Assembly (NCBI GenBank): GCA_035341855.1
Contig: DAOQWA010000009.1
Location: 30,550 to 94,549, forward strand
Reading direction: 5' to 3'
Length of the DNA: 64,000 nucleotides
Source of the DNA: QQVM01 sp035341855
Lineage (GTDB): Bacteria > Bacteroidota > Bacteroidia > AKYH767-A > 2013-40CM-41-45
Part shown: in pieces, positions 44,801-52,784 of the stretch
Layout: each line of letters opens with the position of its first letter
Position numbering within the stretch: position 1 is the first letter of the stretch
Position numbers and translations under genes: made by a program
Notes under the pieces: model-generated
What the model saw: the letters and a program-made list of their open reading frames with translations, nothing else
Database searches by the model: none
Told to the model about the DNA's origin: nothing

Positions 44801-45216
44801 TCAAGATTACGGCGCGTGACCACCTTCTCTATAAGTGCTTCCGGATAAGTGACAATAGCAGTTTTAGAATTTCTATTAAGTCTGCTCAAAATTTCCGCAC
44901 GTAAGAGCACGCTTGCTTTATCCTGCTCAGCGATTTCAAAAGGTTTTCTTGAGGATGCAGGAAACAGAAAAGCCTGATTCTCTCCCAGAATATTCTCCAA
45001 ATTGTTCATGAAATAAGCAGCCTCTTCTTTGTCGTTCAGGACATACAGTTGTGTGCTGTTGCTCTTTGAAAAAACGGCAGCAGCGATCATCGCATCAGAG
45101 GATCCACATAAACCATTTAAGTGAATTCGATGCGCAATAGGCTCGACGAGCTTTGAACCAATTGAAATGACAGCAGGCCGGGATGTATATAATCCCAGCA
45201 ATTGAAGACGATCCAT
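41884..45216 (-). CDS. mfd: Transcription-repair coupling factor
   Basis: 1110 residues, close to the family length. UvrB-homology region N-terminal, RNA-polymerase interaction domain (SLKPGDYVTHIDHGVGRFAGLEKI, about 430-490), helicase domains with Walker A CGDVGFGKTEIAVRAAFKA and motif II MIIDEEQKFGV, the RecG-like TRG region (SEARQRLKAIEEFSDLGSGFNIAMRDLDIRGAGNLLG) and the C-terminal TRCF domain. It removes stalled RNA polymerase and recruits UvrA. Convergent with the NodB-like gene. Confidence 0.97.
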   Translation of the reverse strand: MDRLQLLGLYTSRPAVISIGSKLVEPIAHRIHLNGLCGSSDAMIAAAVFSKSNSTQLYVLNDKEEAAYFMNNLENILGENQAFLFPASSRKPFEIAEQDKASVLLRAEILSRLNRNSKTAIVTYPEALIEKVVTRRNLELNSIEMRIGENVSIDFISEFLLHHDFENVDFVAQAGEYSVRGGIVDIYSFANELPYRIEFFGDQVESIRTFSPETQLSVQAMNHVTIMPNVQTKLLEESRSSFFDFIPGNSPIWFKDLQGVMSTLDLSYSGADQKAGDHGKEAYRLHFDSPDEVLQHLDKKSIIEFGNRFYYTNAESYAFKTSPQPSFNKNFDFLIENLLKNEDKKISNIIFADSARQIERLYSIFEDLEKKHKITRKVNFSTMLFSLHEGFIDEDLKLACYTDHQIFDRYHRFRLKKNYSRSEALTLKELSSLKPGDYVTHIDHGVGRFAGLEKIEVNGKPQEAVRLVYKDNDILYVSIHSLHRIAKYTGKEGAIPSLHKLGSKAWATLKQKTKKRVKDIAKDLIALYAKRKATKGFAFNPDTYLQNELEASFIYEDTPDQEKSTMDVKKDMEKAYPMDRLICGDVGFGKTEIAVRAAFKAVTDGKQAAVLVPTTILALQHYNTFRDRLNEFPCTVDYINRFKSPARQKETLQKLSEGKIDIIIGTHRLLGKDVQFKDLGLMIIDEEQKFGVAAKEKLKSLRVNVDTLTLTATPIPRTLQFSLMGARDLSIINTPPPNRYPVTTEIHLFDEKAIRSAIEYEMSRGGQVFFVHNRVQDIHDIADMVRRLVKDARVSVGHGQMDGDKLEEILLDFIEGNSDVLVATTIIESGLDIPNANTIIINQAQNFGLSDLHQMRGRVGRSNKKAFCYLLTPPLTVLTSEARQRLKAIEEFSDLGSGFNIAMRDLDIRGAGNLLGGEQSGFISEIGFEMYHKILDEAVQELKDNEFAGVFEELPIQERKFVSECQIDTDLEILLPANYVNSVSERLLLYKELDSLNSEEQIVNFEQKLTDRFGLIPPQAVALLDTIRLRQFAEKLGFEKIILKNKRFIGYFVTNPASPFYQSEIFSSILKYVQTNSQKVRLKEEKKKLSLTIRDIATVEAANTILKKLI

Positions 45217-45379
45217 AGAATTAGGAATTTCTTCCCGCCGTAAAAGTGCAAAGAAAGAATCAGAATGAAAAAAATACCTTAGAATATTTATATTCCGGAT
45301 ACAATTATACTCTCCCGGACATTCTCAGGATATATACATATTTTTTTTGCCAAAGGTCAAATATGTAAACATGATTATA

Positions 45380-45387
45380 TACTTTCG
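45380..45387 (+). promoter_or_regulatory. -7-like element close to the DUF6268-like gene start
   Basis: TACTTTCG, one mismatch to TAnnTTTG, 8 nt before ATG 45396. Same near-leaderless geometry as at lptC. Confidence 0.3.
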
Positions 45388-45395
45388 ACTACCCA

Positions 45396-46286
45396 ATGGC
45401 CCAAATATTCAAATTGAAAAAATTCGGACTTTTAATATTCATTGTTCTCAGGGCCGGATCATTCACATCAGAAGCTCAGCCTTATGTTGACCTTTTGAAC
45501 ATTCAGGGCCAACTGAGCAAACCTATCGATGACCGATCCAAAGATAATACAGGAACGCATACATACTTTTTCTCCTCTGATCTATCACTACCATTAAAAA
45601 TCAGGAAGGACGTCTTAGCGATCGGAGCCTCCTACTCAGTCCTGAAATATAGACAATGGGCCGACAGAGAAATTGATATGAACTCGCTCTTATTATCTTT
45701 TGCCTGGATAAAACAATGGAAAAATGATAAATTAAAGACCAGTTTTGTCCTGATCGGCCGGACTAATGCTTACCCGAAGAATTCTATCTCCAGTAATAAT
45801 TTACAAGTTGGAGGAGCCATTCTTCAAACGATCAAAAAAAGACAAAATCTAAAATACAAATTCGGTATATATTATAATTCAGAATTTTTTGGTCACTTTA
45901 TTCTTCCGCTTGCAGGAATTGATTGGAATATTAATGAGAGGTTAAATCTATTTGGTGTTCTACCCGGAAGTATGAATCTTGAATATAAGTTAGGCAAATA
46001 CATTAATGTTGGACTTGCCTTTCGTTCAATTACGAATAGTTATCGTGGCACAGATGATTCATTTATTCGAATTAATGACAATCACCTAAAAGCTCTTGCC
46101 GATATTTATCTCGCTAAAAAACATGTTTTCACGATAGAAGCAGGTCACAGTATCTTAAGAAAATACAAACCGGGAACGAGAATTTCAGGCGAAACAAGGT
46201 ATAACGATCTTCATGTGAATGATGGCTACTTAATAAAAGTTGCCTATGCTTTTCGCATCAGATTGGATCAGGAAAAGCAGGACTGA
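45396..46286 (+). CDS. Outer-membrane beta-barrel protein, DUF6268-like
   Basis: 296 residues with a signal peptide (cleavage near SEAQ, residue 28), then barrel strands: THTYFFSSDLSLPLKI, VLAIGASYSVLKYRQ, YKFGIYYNSEFFGHF, LPLAGIDWNINERLNLFGVLPGSMNLEYKLGKYINVGLAFR and C-terminal YLIKVAYAFRIRL. The LPLAGIDW...LFGVLPG phrase matches proteins named DUF6268 family barrels, as I recall them. Function unknown. It is isolated between mfd and fbp. Confidence 0.65.
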   Translation: MAQIFKLKKFGLLIFIVLRAGSFTSEAQPYVDLLNIQGQLSKPIDDRSKDNTGTHTYFFSSDLSLPLKIRKDVLAIGASYSVLKYRQWADREIDMNSLLLSFAWIKQWKNDKLKTSFVLIGRTNAYPKNSISSNNLQVGGAILQTIKKRQNLKYKFGIYYNSEFFGHFILPLAGIDWNINERLNLFGVLPGSMNLEYKLGKYINVGLAFRSITNSYRGTDDSFIRINDNHLKALADIYLAKKHVFTIEAGHSILRKYKPGTRISGETRYNDLHVNDGYLIKVAYAFRIRLDQEKQD

Positions 46287-46393
46287 TAAAATTAACCCCG
46301 AAAATTCAAGAAGTATTTTTAATTGCAGCTCCGGGCTAATATCTCTTTTAAATAAATTTACCGGATCTTAGTTCGCAGATTTCCGGCAATTTT

Positions 46394-47413
46394 TTATTTC
46401 GCTTCAACAGTCGAATGTTTATGCATAAATTCTTCAGCTACTGTTACCATATCAGAAGATCCGATAAATAGAGGTGTTCTCTGGTGCAATGAATCAGGTT
46501 GGATATCAAGGATGCGATGAAAACCATTGGAAGCCTTACCACCCGCTTGTTCAATGATAAAAGCCAATGGATTACACTCATACAATAATCTCAATTTACC
46601 TTTTGGTGATTTCAAGGTTGAAGGATAAACAAAAATTCCCCCTTTCAAAAGGTTGCGATGAAAATCAGCTACCAGGGAGCCAATATAACGGGAACCGTAA
46701 GGGCGATTTGTGGCTGCATCTTCCACCTGGCAATATTTTATGTACTGCTTAACACCATCAGGAAAATGAACATAGTTTCCTTCGTTGATAGAGTAAATTA
46801 TTCCGGATTTAGGTGTTTTCATATCCGGATGAGATAAACAAAACTCGCCAATACTTGGATCCAATGTAAAGCCATTAACACCTTTACCAGTAGTATAAAC
46901 CAGCATTGTAGAAGATCCGTAAATAATATAACCGGCAGCAACCTGTTCGTTTCCTCTTTGGAGGTAATCCTTTTCTTCCACTGATCCGCCGAAAGAAGTT
47001 CTCCGGTAAATTGAAAATATTGTTCCTATGGCAACATTTACATCGATGTTGGATGAACCGTCCAAAGGGTCAACGCACACTATATATTTTGCATTACGGG
47101 AAACGTGACTATCGATATGCACAAGCTCTTCATTCTCTTCCGAGGCCACTGCACATGTTTCACCTCCGGCACTGAGTGCTGCGATAAATTGATCATTAGC
47201 ATAAACATCCAATTTTTTTTGATCTTCACCCTGCACATTAACAACACCGTGTTCCCCTAGTATATCTACAAGACCGGCTTTATTCACTTCTCTGTTGACA
47301 ATTTTAGCAGCAATACCAATATCTCTGAGAAGTCTTGATAGTTCACCTTTTGCATAAGGAAAGTCAGACTGTCGTTCAATAATAAACTGACCAAGCGTGG
47401 TTACTTTATTCAT
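46394..47413 (-). CDS. fbp: Fructose-1,6-bisphosphatase class I
   Basis: 339 residues from ATG at 47413 (MNKVTTLGQFIIERQ); the longer frame to 47617 overlaps serA and is not real. Class I motifs: CVDPLDGSSNIDVNVAIGTIFSIY (metal site), GSLVADFHRNLLKGGIFVYPS and the LLYECNPLAFIIEQAGGKAS substrate loop. It catalyses the committed step of gluconeogenesis. Divergent from serA, with 163 nt between starts. Confidence 0.96.
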   Translation of the reverse strand: MNKVTTLGQFIIERQSDFPYAKGELSRLLRDIGIAAKIVNREVNKAGLVDILGEHGVVNVQGEDQKKLDVYANDQFIAALSAGGETCAVASEENEELVHIDSHVSRNAKYIVCVDPLDGSSNIDVNVAIGTIFSIYRRTSFGGSVEEKDYLQRGNEQVAAGYIIYGSSTMLVYTTGKGVNGFTLDPSIGEFCLSHPDMKTPKSGIIYSINEGNYVHFPDGVKQYIKYCQVEDAATNRPYGSRYIGSLVADFHRNLLKGGIFVYPSTLKSPKGKLRLLYECNPLAFIIEQAGGKASNGFHRILDIQPDSLHQRTPLFIGSSDMVTVAEEFMHKHSTVEAK

Positions 47414-47437
47414 AATGTGTGTGTTCTTGTTATGGGG

Positions 47438-47445
47438 CAAAGCTA
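47438..47445 (-). promoter_or_regulatory. -7 element of fbp
   Basis: TAGCTTTG on the minus strand, exact TAnnTTTG, followed by CCCC. About 24 nt before the fbp start. No clear -33 box. Confidence 0.45.
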
Positions 47446-47533
47446 AGAAATACCAAAGAATCTCTACGCTCTTTTCTTTAAATTTATCCCCAATCTCATA
47501 GCAATATTCAGGAAAAATGAGGCTGAAATCAAC

Positions 47534-47541
47534 TATCTTCG
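47534..47541 (+). promoter_or_regulatory. -7-like element of serA
   Basis: TATCTTCG followed by CCCC, one mismatch to TAnnTTTG, 35 nt before the serA start. The same TATnTTCGCCCC form occurs at 25493 before the PpiD-like gene. Confidence 0.4.
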
Positions 47542-47576
47542 CCCCTTGATCTGAGCAATTTGGTAAATGCCTTTGT

Positions 47577-48809
47577 ATGAAAAAGAAAACTACTTTTCCC
47601 AAGGAAAAAATAAACATCCTCTTACTTGAAGGGGTACACCCCTCAGCTGTTGCATTATTTAAAGAATTTGGCTATTCAAACATTGAACAAATGTCCGGTT
47701 CGCCGGACCAGAAACTATTAAAGGCAAAAATCGCTGAAACACATCTGTTGGGGATACGATCAAAAACACAAATTACAGAGAATATACTAAAAGATGCCGG
47801 GAGATTGCTTGGCATCGGAGCTTTTTGTATTGGAACGAATCAAATTGATATGTCCTCAGCAACCAATAATGGCATAGCAGTTTTTAATTCACCCTATTCC
47901 AATACACGTTCGGTTGCTGAATTGGTTATCGCACATTGCATCAATTTACTTCGAAGAATTTTCGAAAAGAGTGAAGCTGCCCATAAAGGTAAATGGATGA
48001 AAGATAGTTCGAATAGCTATGAAGTCCGGGGCAAAACACTCGGCATCATTGGCTATGGACATATTGGATCACAGGTTTCGGTCCTTGCTGAAAGTGTTGG
48101 TATGAAAGTTCTTTTTTATGATGTTGAACCAAAACTAATTCTCGGAAATGCAATTCAGGTAAAATCACTTGATGATCTCCTCAAACGATCTGATATAATT
48201 TCTGTGCATGTTCCCGGAGGCGCTGCAACAAAAAACCTTATCAATGAAAGCAGATTGGCAAAAATGAAACCCGGTAGCAGCTTAATCAATCTGAGCAGAG
48301 GTGATGTCGTTGATATATCATCGGTTAAAAAGTTCATTGAATCAAAACATCTCGCAGGATTTGCAGCAGATGTCTTTCCTCAGGAACCCAAAAATAATAA
48401 AGAAGAATTTAAAACACCGGTTCAAAAGCTAGGTAATGTAATCCTAACTCCACATATTGGCGGCTCCACGGTAGAAGCACAAGAAAACATAGGAATTGAC
48501 GTTGCCAATAAACTTATTAACTTTTTAGAGACCGGAGTTAGTACAGGGTCCTTGTCTATACCTGCACTGAGTCTGCCGGTTCAACTTGATGCACACCGTT
48601 TGCTACATATACATAAAAATGTTCCGGGTGTCTTAGGTGAGATCAATAGTAAATTATCTAAACTTAATGTGAATATCCTTGGGCAATATTTAAAAACAAA
48701 TAGTCAAATCGGATATGTAGTATTAGATGTCGACAAAAAAACGTCATCAAAAGCATTAGAAGAATTGAAAGAAGTCAAACATACTATTCGAGTCAGAGAA
48801 TTATACTAA
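47577..48809 (+). CDS. serA: D-3-phosphoglycerate dehydrogenase with ACT domain
   Basis: 410 residues, the same length and layout as E. coli SerA: catalytic/NAD domains, then a C-terminal ACT domain (VPGVLGEINSKLSKLNVNILGQYLKTNSQIGYVVLDVD). NAD loop GIIGYGHIGSQVS, catalytic Arg in NLSRGDVV, Glu in FPQEP, His in LTPHIGGST. It makes 3-phosphohydroxypyruvate for serine synthesis and is probably inhibited by serine through the ACT domain. No serB/serC nearby. Confidence 0.94.
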   Translation: MKKKTTFPKEKINILLLEGVHPSAVALFKEFGYSNIEQMSGSPDQKLLKAKIAETHLLGIRSKTQITENILKDAGRLLGIGAFCIGTNQIDMSSATNNGIAVFNSPYSNTRSVAELVIAHCINLLRRIFEKSEAAHKGKWMKDSSNSYEVRGKTLGIIGYGHIGSQVSVLAESVGMKVLFYDVEPKLILGNAIQVKSLDDLLKRSDIISVHVPGGAATKNLINESRLAKMKPGSSLINLSRGDVVDISSVKKFIESKHLAGFAADVFPQEPKNNKEEFKTPVQKLGNVILTPHIGGSTVEAQENIGIDVANKLINFLETGVSTGSLSIPALSLPVQLDAHRLLHIHKNVPGVLGEINSKLSKLNVNILGQYLKTNSQIGYVVLDVDKKTSSKALEELKEVKHTIRVRELY

Positions 48810-48832
48810 TAAAGACCAATAATTATTGCTGA

Positions 48833-49321
48833 ATGAATTTCATTATCCGGAAAGGAAAAAAAGAGGATCTCTCCGAAGTGCTCAATTTGATAAAAGAACT
48901 TGCATTATTCGAGAAGGCTCCTGAAGAAGTAACAAACACCTTGTCTAAAATGGAAGAAGATGGTTTTGGACCCAAGCCTGTTTTCTCCTTTTTCGTTGCC
49001 ACGCTGGAAGATAAAATCATAGGTGTAGCATTATATTTCACTAAATACTCTACGTGGAAAGGTAAAGGCTTATACCTTGATGACCTTGTGATCACAGAAT
49101 CTATGAGAGGAAAAGGACTCGGCAGTAAACTTTTTAAAGCCTTCATCGAAGAAGCAAAGGCCATGAAAGCACAACAAGTGCATTGGCAAGTACTTAACTG
49201 GAATACACCGGCAATCAACTTTTATAAAAAATTGAATGCAAGTATTGAAGACGACTGGTTGAATTGCAAATTATCTTTTGATCAAATTAAAGAATTTGAC
49301 ACAAAGCCGGCCGATTTATAG
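48833..49321 (+). CDS. GNAT family N-acetyltransferase (diamine acetyltransferase-like)
   Basis: 162 residues. Acetyl-CoA loop MRGKGLGSKLF (R/QxxGxG/A), preceded by YLDDLVITE and followed by VHWQVLNWNTPAINFYKKLNA, the pattern shared with spermidine/spermine acetyltransferase-like proteins. Substrate unproven. It starts 23 nt after serA, likely in the same transcript. Confidence 0.85.
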   Translation: MNFIIRKGKKEDLSEVLNLIKELALFEKAPEEVTNTLSKMEEDGFGPKPVFSFFVATLEDKIIGVALYFTKYSTWKGKGLYLDDLVITESMRGKGLGSKLFKAFIEEAKAMKAQQVHWQVLNWNTPAINFYKKLNASIEDDWLNCKLSFDQIKEFDTKPADL

Positions 49322-49357
49322 CAACTAATAATTAAATAACCGACAACATACCTGTAC

Positions 49358-50641
49358 ATGCTGATTTTTAAATTCGGAGGCGCATCAGTAAAAGATGCAG
49401 AGGCAGTTCAAAATGTAGCCAATATACTTTCACAATATAAAGACGAAAAAGTCGTCGTAATTATTTCGGCGATGGGGAAAACTACAAATGCACTTGAACT
49501 TGTTGTGGAGTCATATATGTCAAAATCCCCTGACTTAATTAAATATTTGAATGAAGTAAAAAGTTATCATCTCTCCATACTTGAAGGTTTAGATTTTAAG
49601 TCAGATCATCCGGTAAGAAATGATATTGAGAATTGTTTTACAGAAATAGAATGGGTTCTCGAGGAAGAGCCTTCCAGAGAATATAATTTCATATATGACC
49701 AGATAGTCTCACAGGGTGAGATGATGTCCACAAAAATAATCAGTGCCTATTTGAAAGCAATTGGCATTACAAATGAATGGCTGGATGTAAGAGACGTACT
49801 TCAAACAAACAATCGCTATCGTGATGCACAGGTTAATTGGGAATTAAGTACACGTTTGATGAATGAGAGAATTCCAAATTTACAAAAGCGATCCAACTTT
49901 ATCATCACTCAGGGATTCATTGGAGGCACATCCGAAAACTATACGACTACTCTAGGCAGAGAAGGATCTGACTTCACGGCAGCAATATTTTCTTATTGCC
50001 TGAATGCAACTGAAATGGTCGTTTGGAAAGACGTACCCGGCGTCTTAAGTGCAGACCCAAAATTTTCAGATGAAGCAGTAAAACTCGACGAGATCAGTTA
50101 TCATGATGCCATAGAGCTTACCTATTATGGAGCTACTGTAATTCATCCGAAAACTATCAAGCCTCTTGAAAATAAAAATATTCCTTTGAGAGTTCGTTCC
50201 TTCAAATCACCGGCTGATAAAGGGACCAGCATTGCTGCCTATGCATCGACTAAACCATTAGTTCCTTGCTTTATTTTTAAAACGAAACAAATTCTTTTAT
50301 CCATTTCCTCAAAAGACTTTTCTTTTATCGCAGAAGAAAGCCTTTCCAAAATTTATCACATTTTCGCTGAGTTGAACATTAAAATTAATCTAATGCAAAA
50401 TTCTGCGATTACCTTTTCAGTTTGCATGGACAATGATCCTTTCAAAATCCCTCATCTCATTGAAAGATTAAAACTAGACTTTCATGTACTTTACAATGAG
50501 AATTTAAGACTCATCACAATAAGACACTATTACCCTTCAACAATTGAAGCACTATTGAAAGGAAAGGAAATTTTACTTGAACAAAGAAGCAGGCATACTG
50601 CTCAGTTGGTTCTTCATGAACCGGAAGGCCTAAAAAAATAA
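49358..50641 (+). CDS. Monofunctional aspartate kinase
   Basis: 427 residues. Starts with FKFGGASVKDAEAV (kinase signature), has TTLGREGSDFTA and WKDVPGVLSADPKF, ends with a pair of ACT-like regions (ILLSISSKDFSFIAEESLSKIYHIFAEL). It phosphorylates aspartate for lysine, threonine and methionine synthesis. It is not fused to homoserine dehydrogenase, unlike ThrA. Follows the GNAT gene on the same strand; its stop lies 5 nt from the stop of the convergent dehydrogenase gene. Confidence 0.93.
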   Translation: MLIFKFGGASVKDAEAVQNVANILSQYKDEKVVVIISAMGKTTNALELVVESYMSKSPDLIKYLNEVKSYHLSILEGLDFKSDHPVRNDIENCFTEIEWVLEEEPSREYNFIYDQIVSQGEMMSTKIISAYLKAIGITNEWLDVRDVLQTNNRYRDAQVNWELSTRLMNERIPNLQKRSNFIITQGFIGGTSENYTTTLGREGSDFTAAIFSYCLNATEMVVWKDVPGVLSADPKFSDEAVKLDEISYHDAIELTYYGATVIHPKTIKPLENKNIPLRVRSFKSPADKGTSIAAYASTKPLVPCFIFKTKQILLSISSKDFSFIAEESLSKIYHIFAELNIKINLMQNSAITFSVCMDNDPFKIPHLIERLKLDFHVLYNENLRLITIRHYYPSTIEALLKGKEILLEQRSRHTAQLVLHEPEGLKK

Positions 50642-50646
50642 AGGAA

Positions 50647-51603
50647 CTATTTGTTTAATTCCAGTGCTTCGATTTTCCGGAACAGCACTTCTGATATTCG
50701 TTCATGTGATTCAAAGGTCCACCCTGCTATATGAGGTGTGAGAACAACCCTTTCAGAATCGATGAGGTACTTCCATGTATCCGAATTTCTGAAATTGGCA
50801 TGCTGCAGGTCAAATTTTTCAAATGAAAGATCTTCATACTCCAAAACATCCAGGCATGCACCAAGTACCTTACCAATCTTCATCATGTGAACGAGATCTT
50901 CTGTGCGAACACATTTTCCTCTTGAAGTATTAATAAAGTAAATATTCTTTTTGAAATTTTGCAAATAGCTCTTATTGACCATGTATTCTGTTTCATCAGT
51001 CAAAGGAACATGCAGGCTTAGGATATCTGCATTTTCATAAATTTCCTGCATTGATGATTCCTTCACATGTCCCGAAGAAAATCCAAAGATGTACTGATCA
51101 CAAGCCAGAACCTGGCATTCAAAACCACTGAGTTTTCTTGCAAAACTTCTTCCTGTATTTCCATAGCCTATCAATGCAACCGTTTTTCCTTTCAATTCGA
51201 GACCACGATTTTCTTCTCTCTTCCATATTCCATTTTTTACTTCATCGTCAGCCTTTTTCAAATTATTCAGAAGTGATAATAACATAGCCATTGCATGCTC
51301 ACCTACTGCATCACGGTTTCCTTCCGGAGCATTTAAACATACTACACCTAACTCTTTTGCAGCCTCTGTATCGATATTCTCCATTCCTGCCCCAGCACGT
51401 GCAATGAATTTTAACCTTGAAGCTGACTCAAGAAATTGCCTGTCTATACGAATACGGCTCCTGATCACAATGCCTTCAATTGATGAAAGATGTTCCAACA
51501 ATTGCTGCATCGTCATAGTTGACCCATCAATACATTGATGACCTTTCTGCTTTAAAGATATTTCAAGTAATGGGTGAACTGTGTCGATGAACAGTATTTT
51601 CAT
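50647..51603 (-). CDS. D-isomer-specific 2-hydroxyacid dehydrogenase
   Basis: 318 residues. NAD-binding loop GYGNTGRSFARKL, catalytic Arg in INTSRGKCV, Glu in LEYEDLSFE region, His in LTPHIAGWTFES. No ACT domain, so distinct from the SerA in this window. It could be a phosphoglycerate, hydroxypyruvate or lactate-type enzyme. Downstream (58 nt) of rsmA on the same strand. Confidence 0.85.
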   Translation of the reverse strand: MKILFIDTVHPLLEISLKQKGHQCIDGSTMTMQQLLEHLSSIEGIVIRSRIRIDRQFLESASRLKFIARAGAGMENIDTEAAKELGVVCLNAPEGNRDAVGEHAMAMLLSLLNNLKKADDEVKNGIWKREENRGLELKGKTVALIGYGNTGRSFARKLSGFECQVLACDQYIFGFSSGHVKESSMQEIYENADILSLHVPLTDETEYMVNKSYLQNFKKNIYFINTSRGKCVRTEDLVHMMKIGKVLGACLDVLEYEDLSFEKFDLQHANFRNSDTWKYLIDSERVVLTPHIAGWTFESHERISEVLFRKIEALELNK

Positions 51604-51661
51604 ACCTTAGTAAATGATTTGCAAATTGAAATAAATTTATTGAAAACTCAAGGGAACAATC

Positions 51662-52453
51662 CTATTTCTTATTATTTTGCTCATATGCCGCAATATTATT
51701 AGTCAACTCCACAAACTGTTGCCAACTTAATTGCTCCGCACGTAAATCAAGGAAGGGCACATGCAATAAAGCCTCTTTTCCATTCAAGACTGATAATGCA
51801 TTTCTCAAGGTCTTCCTGCGTTGGTTAAAAGCTGCTTTGACTACTCTCTTAAATAGAACGGCATCACAACCAAGTGTGAAGTTTTCTTTTCTTTGAAAAT
51901 GCAATATTGCTGATTTTACTTTAGGAGGTGGATTAAAATCTTCCTGATTAAGCGTAAACAATAACTCAACTTCATAATAAGCTTGCATTAGCACACTAAG
52001 TATCCCATAATCTCTATTGCCGGGCCCGGAAGCAATTCGCTCTGCAACTTCCTTCTGAAACATTCCTACAACCTCAGGTATCTGCACTCTGTGGTCAAGA
52101 ACACTAAACAAAATTTGTGTGGAAATATTATATGGGAAGTTACCAATGATGGCAAACTGATCTTTTGTTATTGTTGTCAGATCCAGCCGAAGAAAATCTG
52201 CTTCAATGATTTTATCATGTTTATCAGGAAATCTCTTTTGAAGAAACTGAACAGACTCTGTATCGAGTTCTATAAGGAAAATATCTTTGCCCTGAATCTT
52301 AAAGAGGAATTCGCTAAGAATTCCCATTCCCGGACCAACCTCGATAATTGTTTTATAGTCAGCACGTCGTCCCAGTGCATCTACAATTGTTCCTGCGATA
52401 TTTGGGTCTTTTAAAAAATGTTGACCTAAATGTTTTTTTGCCTGTACGGACAT
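51662..52453 (-). CDS. rsmA: 16S rRNA dimethyladenosine transferase
   Basis: 263 residues from ATG at 52453 (MSVQAKKHLGQHFLKD); the ATG at 52504 would overlap the DUF4286 gene. SAM motif EVGPGMGILSEFL, acceptor motif GNFPYNISTQI, then the rRNA-binding C-terminal part (RRKTLRNALS). Dimethylates two adenosines in helix 45 of 16S rRNA. Confidence 0.96.
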   Translation of the reverse strand: MSVQAKKHLGQHFLKDPNIAGTIVDALGRRADYKTIIEVGPGMGILSEFLFKIQGKDIFLIELDTESVQFLQKRFPDKHDKIIEADFLRLDLTTITKDQFAIIGNFPYNISTQILFSVLDHRVQIPEVVGMFQKEVAERIASGPGNRDYGILSVLMQAYYEVELLFTLNQEDFNPPPKVKSAILHFQRKENFTLGCDAVLFKRVVKAAFNQRRKTLRNALSVLNGKEALLHVPFLDLRAEQLSWQQFVELTNNIAAYEQNNKK

Positions 52454-52469
52454 TGTTGATGATTTATTA

Positions 52470-52772
52470 TCATACCACCTCAAGCAAAGTGCGAAAAGCG
52501 ACAAATTTATCTTTGTATCTATCTACATGCACCTTTTGTAAAGCCGGAGCATGTTTCTCCTGATAAACATTGTATAATTCCATACTTGGACAAGTATATT
52601 GAATTGCATAGGTGTGCCCCCCTGAATCTTCATCACCTATAAGTTTCAGAATTCTATTCTCAGTAAAAATCCCGATTGCCATTACATCCGGAATATGCGT
52701 TTCTTTCATCCAGGCCAGCCATTCTGCATGTACAGACTCTTCAATATTTACAGTTACATTGTAGATAATCAT
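52470..52772 (-). CDS. DUF4286 family protein
   Basis: 100 residues: IIYNVTVNIEESVHAEWLAWMKETHIPDVMA then the TYAIQYTCPSMELYNVYQEKHAP pattern of DUF4286, a dimeric alpha-beta-barrel-like fold. Function unknown. It lies 16 nt upstream of rsmA and 12 nt after the TPR gene, so it is in the serS-rsmA run. Confidence 0.88.
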   Translation of the reverse strand: MIIYNVTVNIEESVHAEWLAWMKETHIPDVMAIGIFTENRILKLIGDEDSGGHTYAIQYTCPSMELYNVYQEKHAPALQKVHVDRYKDKFVAFRTLLEVV

Positions 52773-52784
52773 AAAACAAATAAA

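Noticed and set aside
47414..47617. Upstream extension of fbp
   Set aside because: The extension has no similarity to the family, overlaps the 5' end of serA and its promoter, and fbp has a good start at 47413 with a -7 box upstream.
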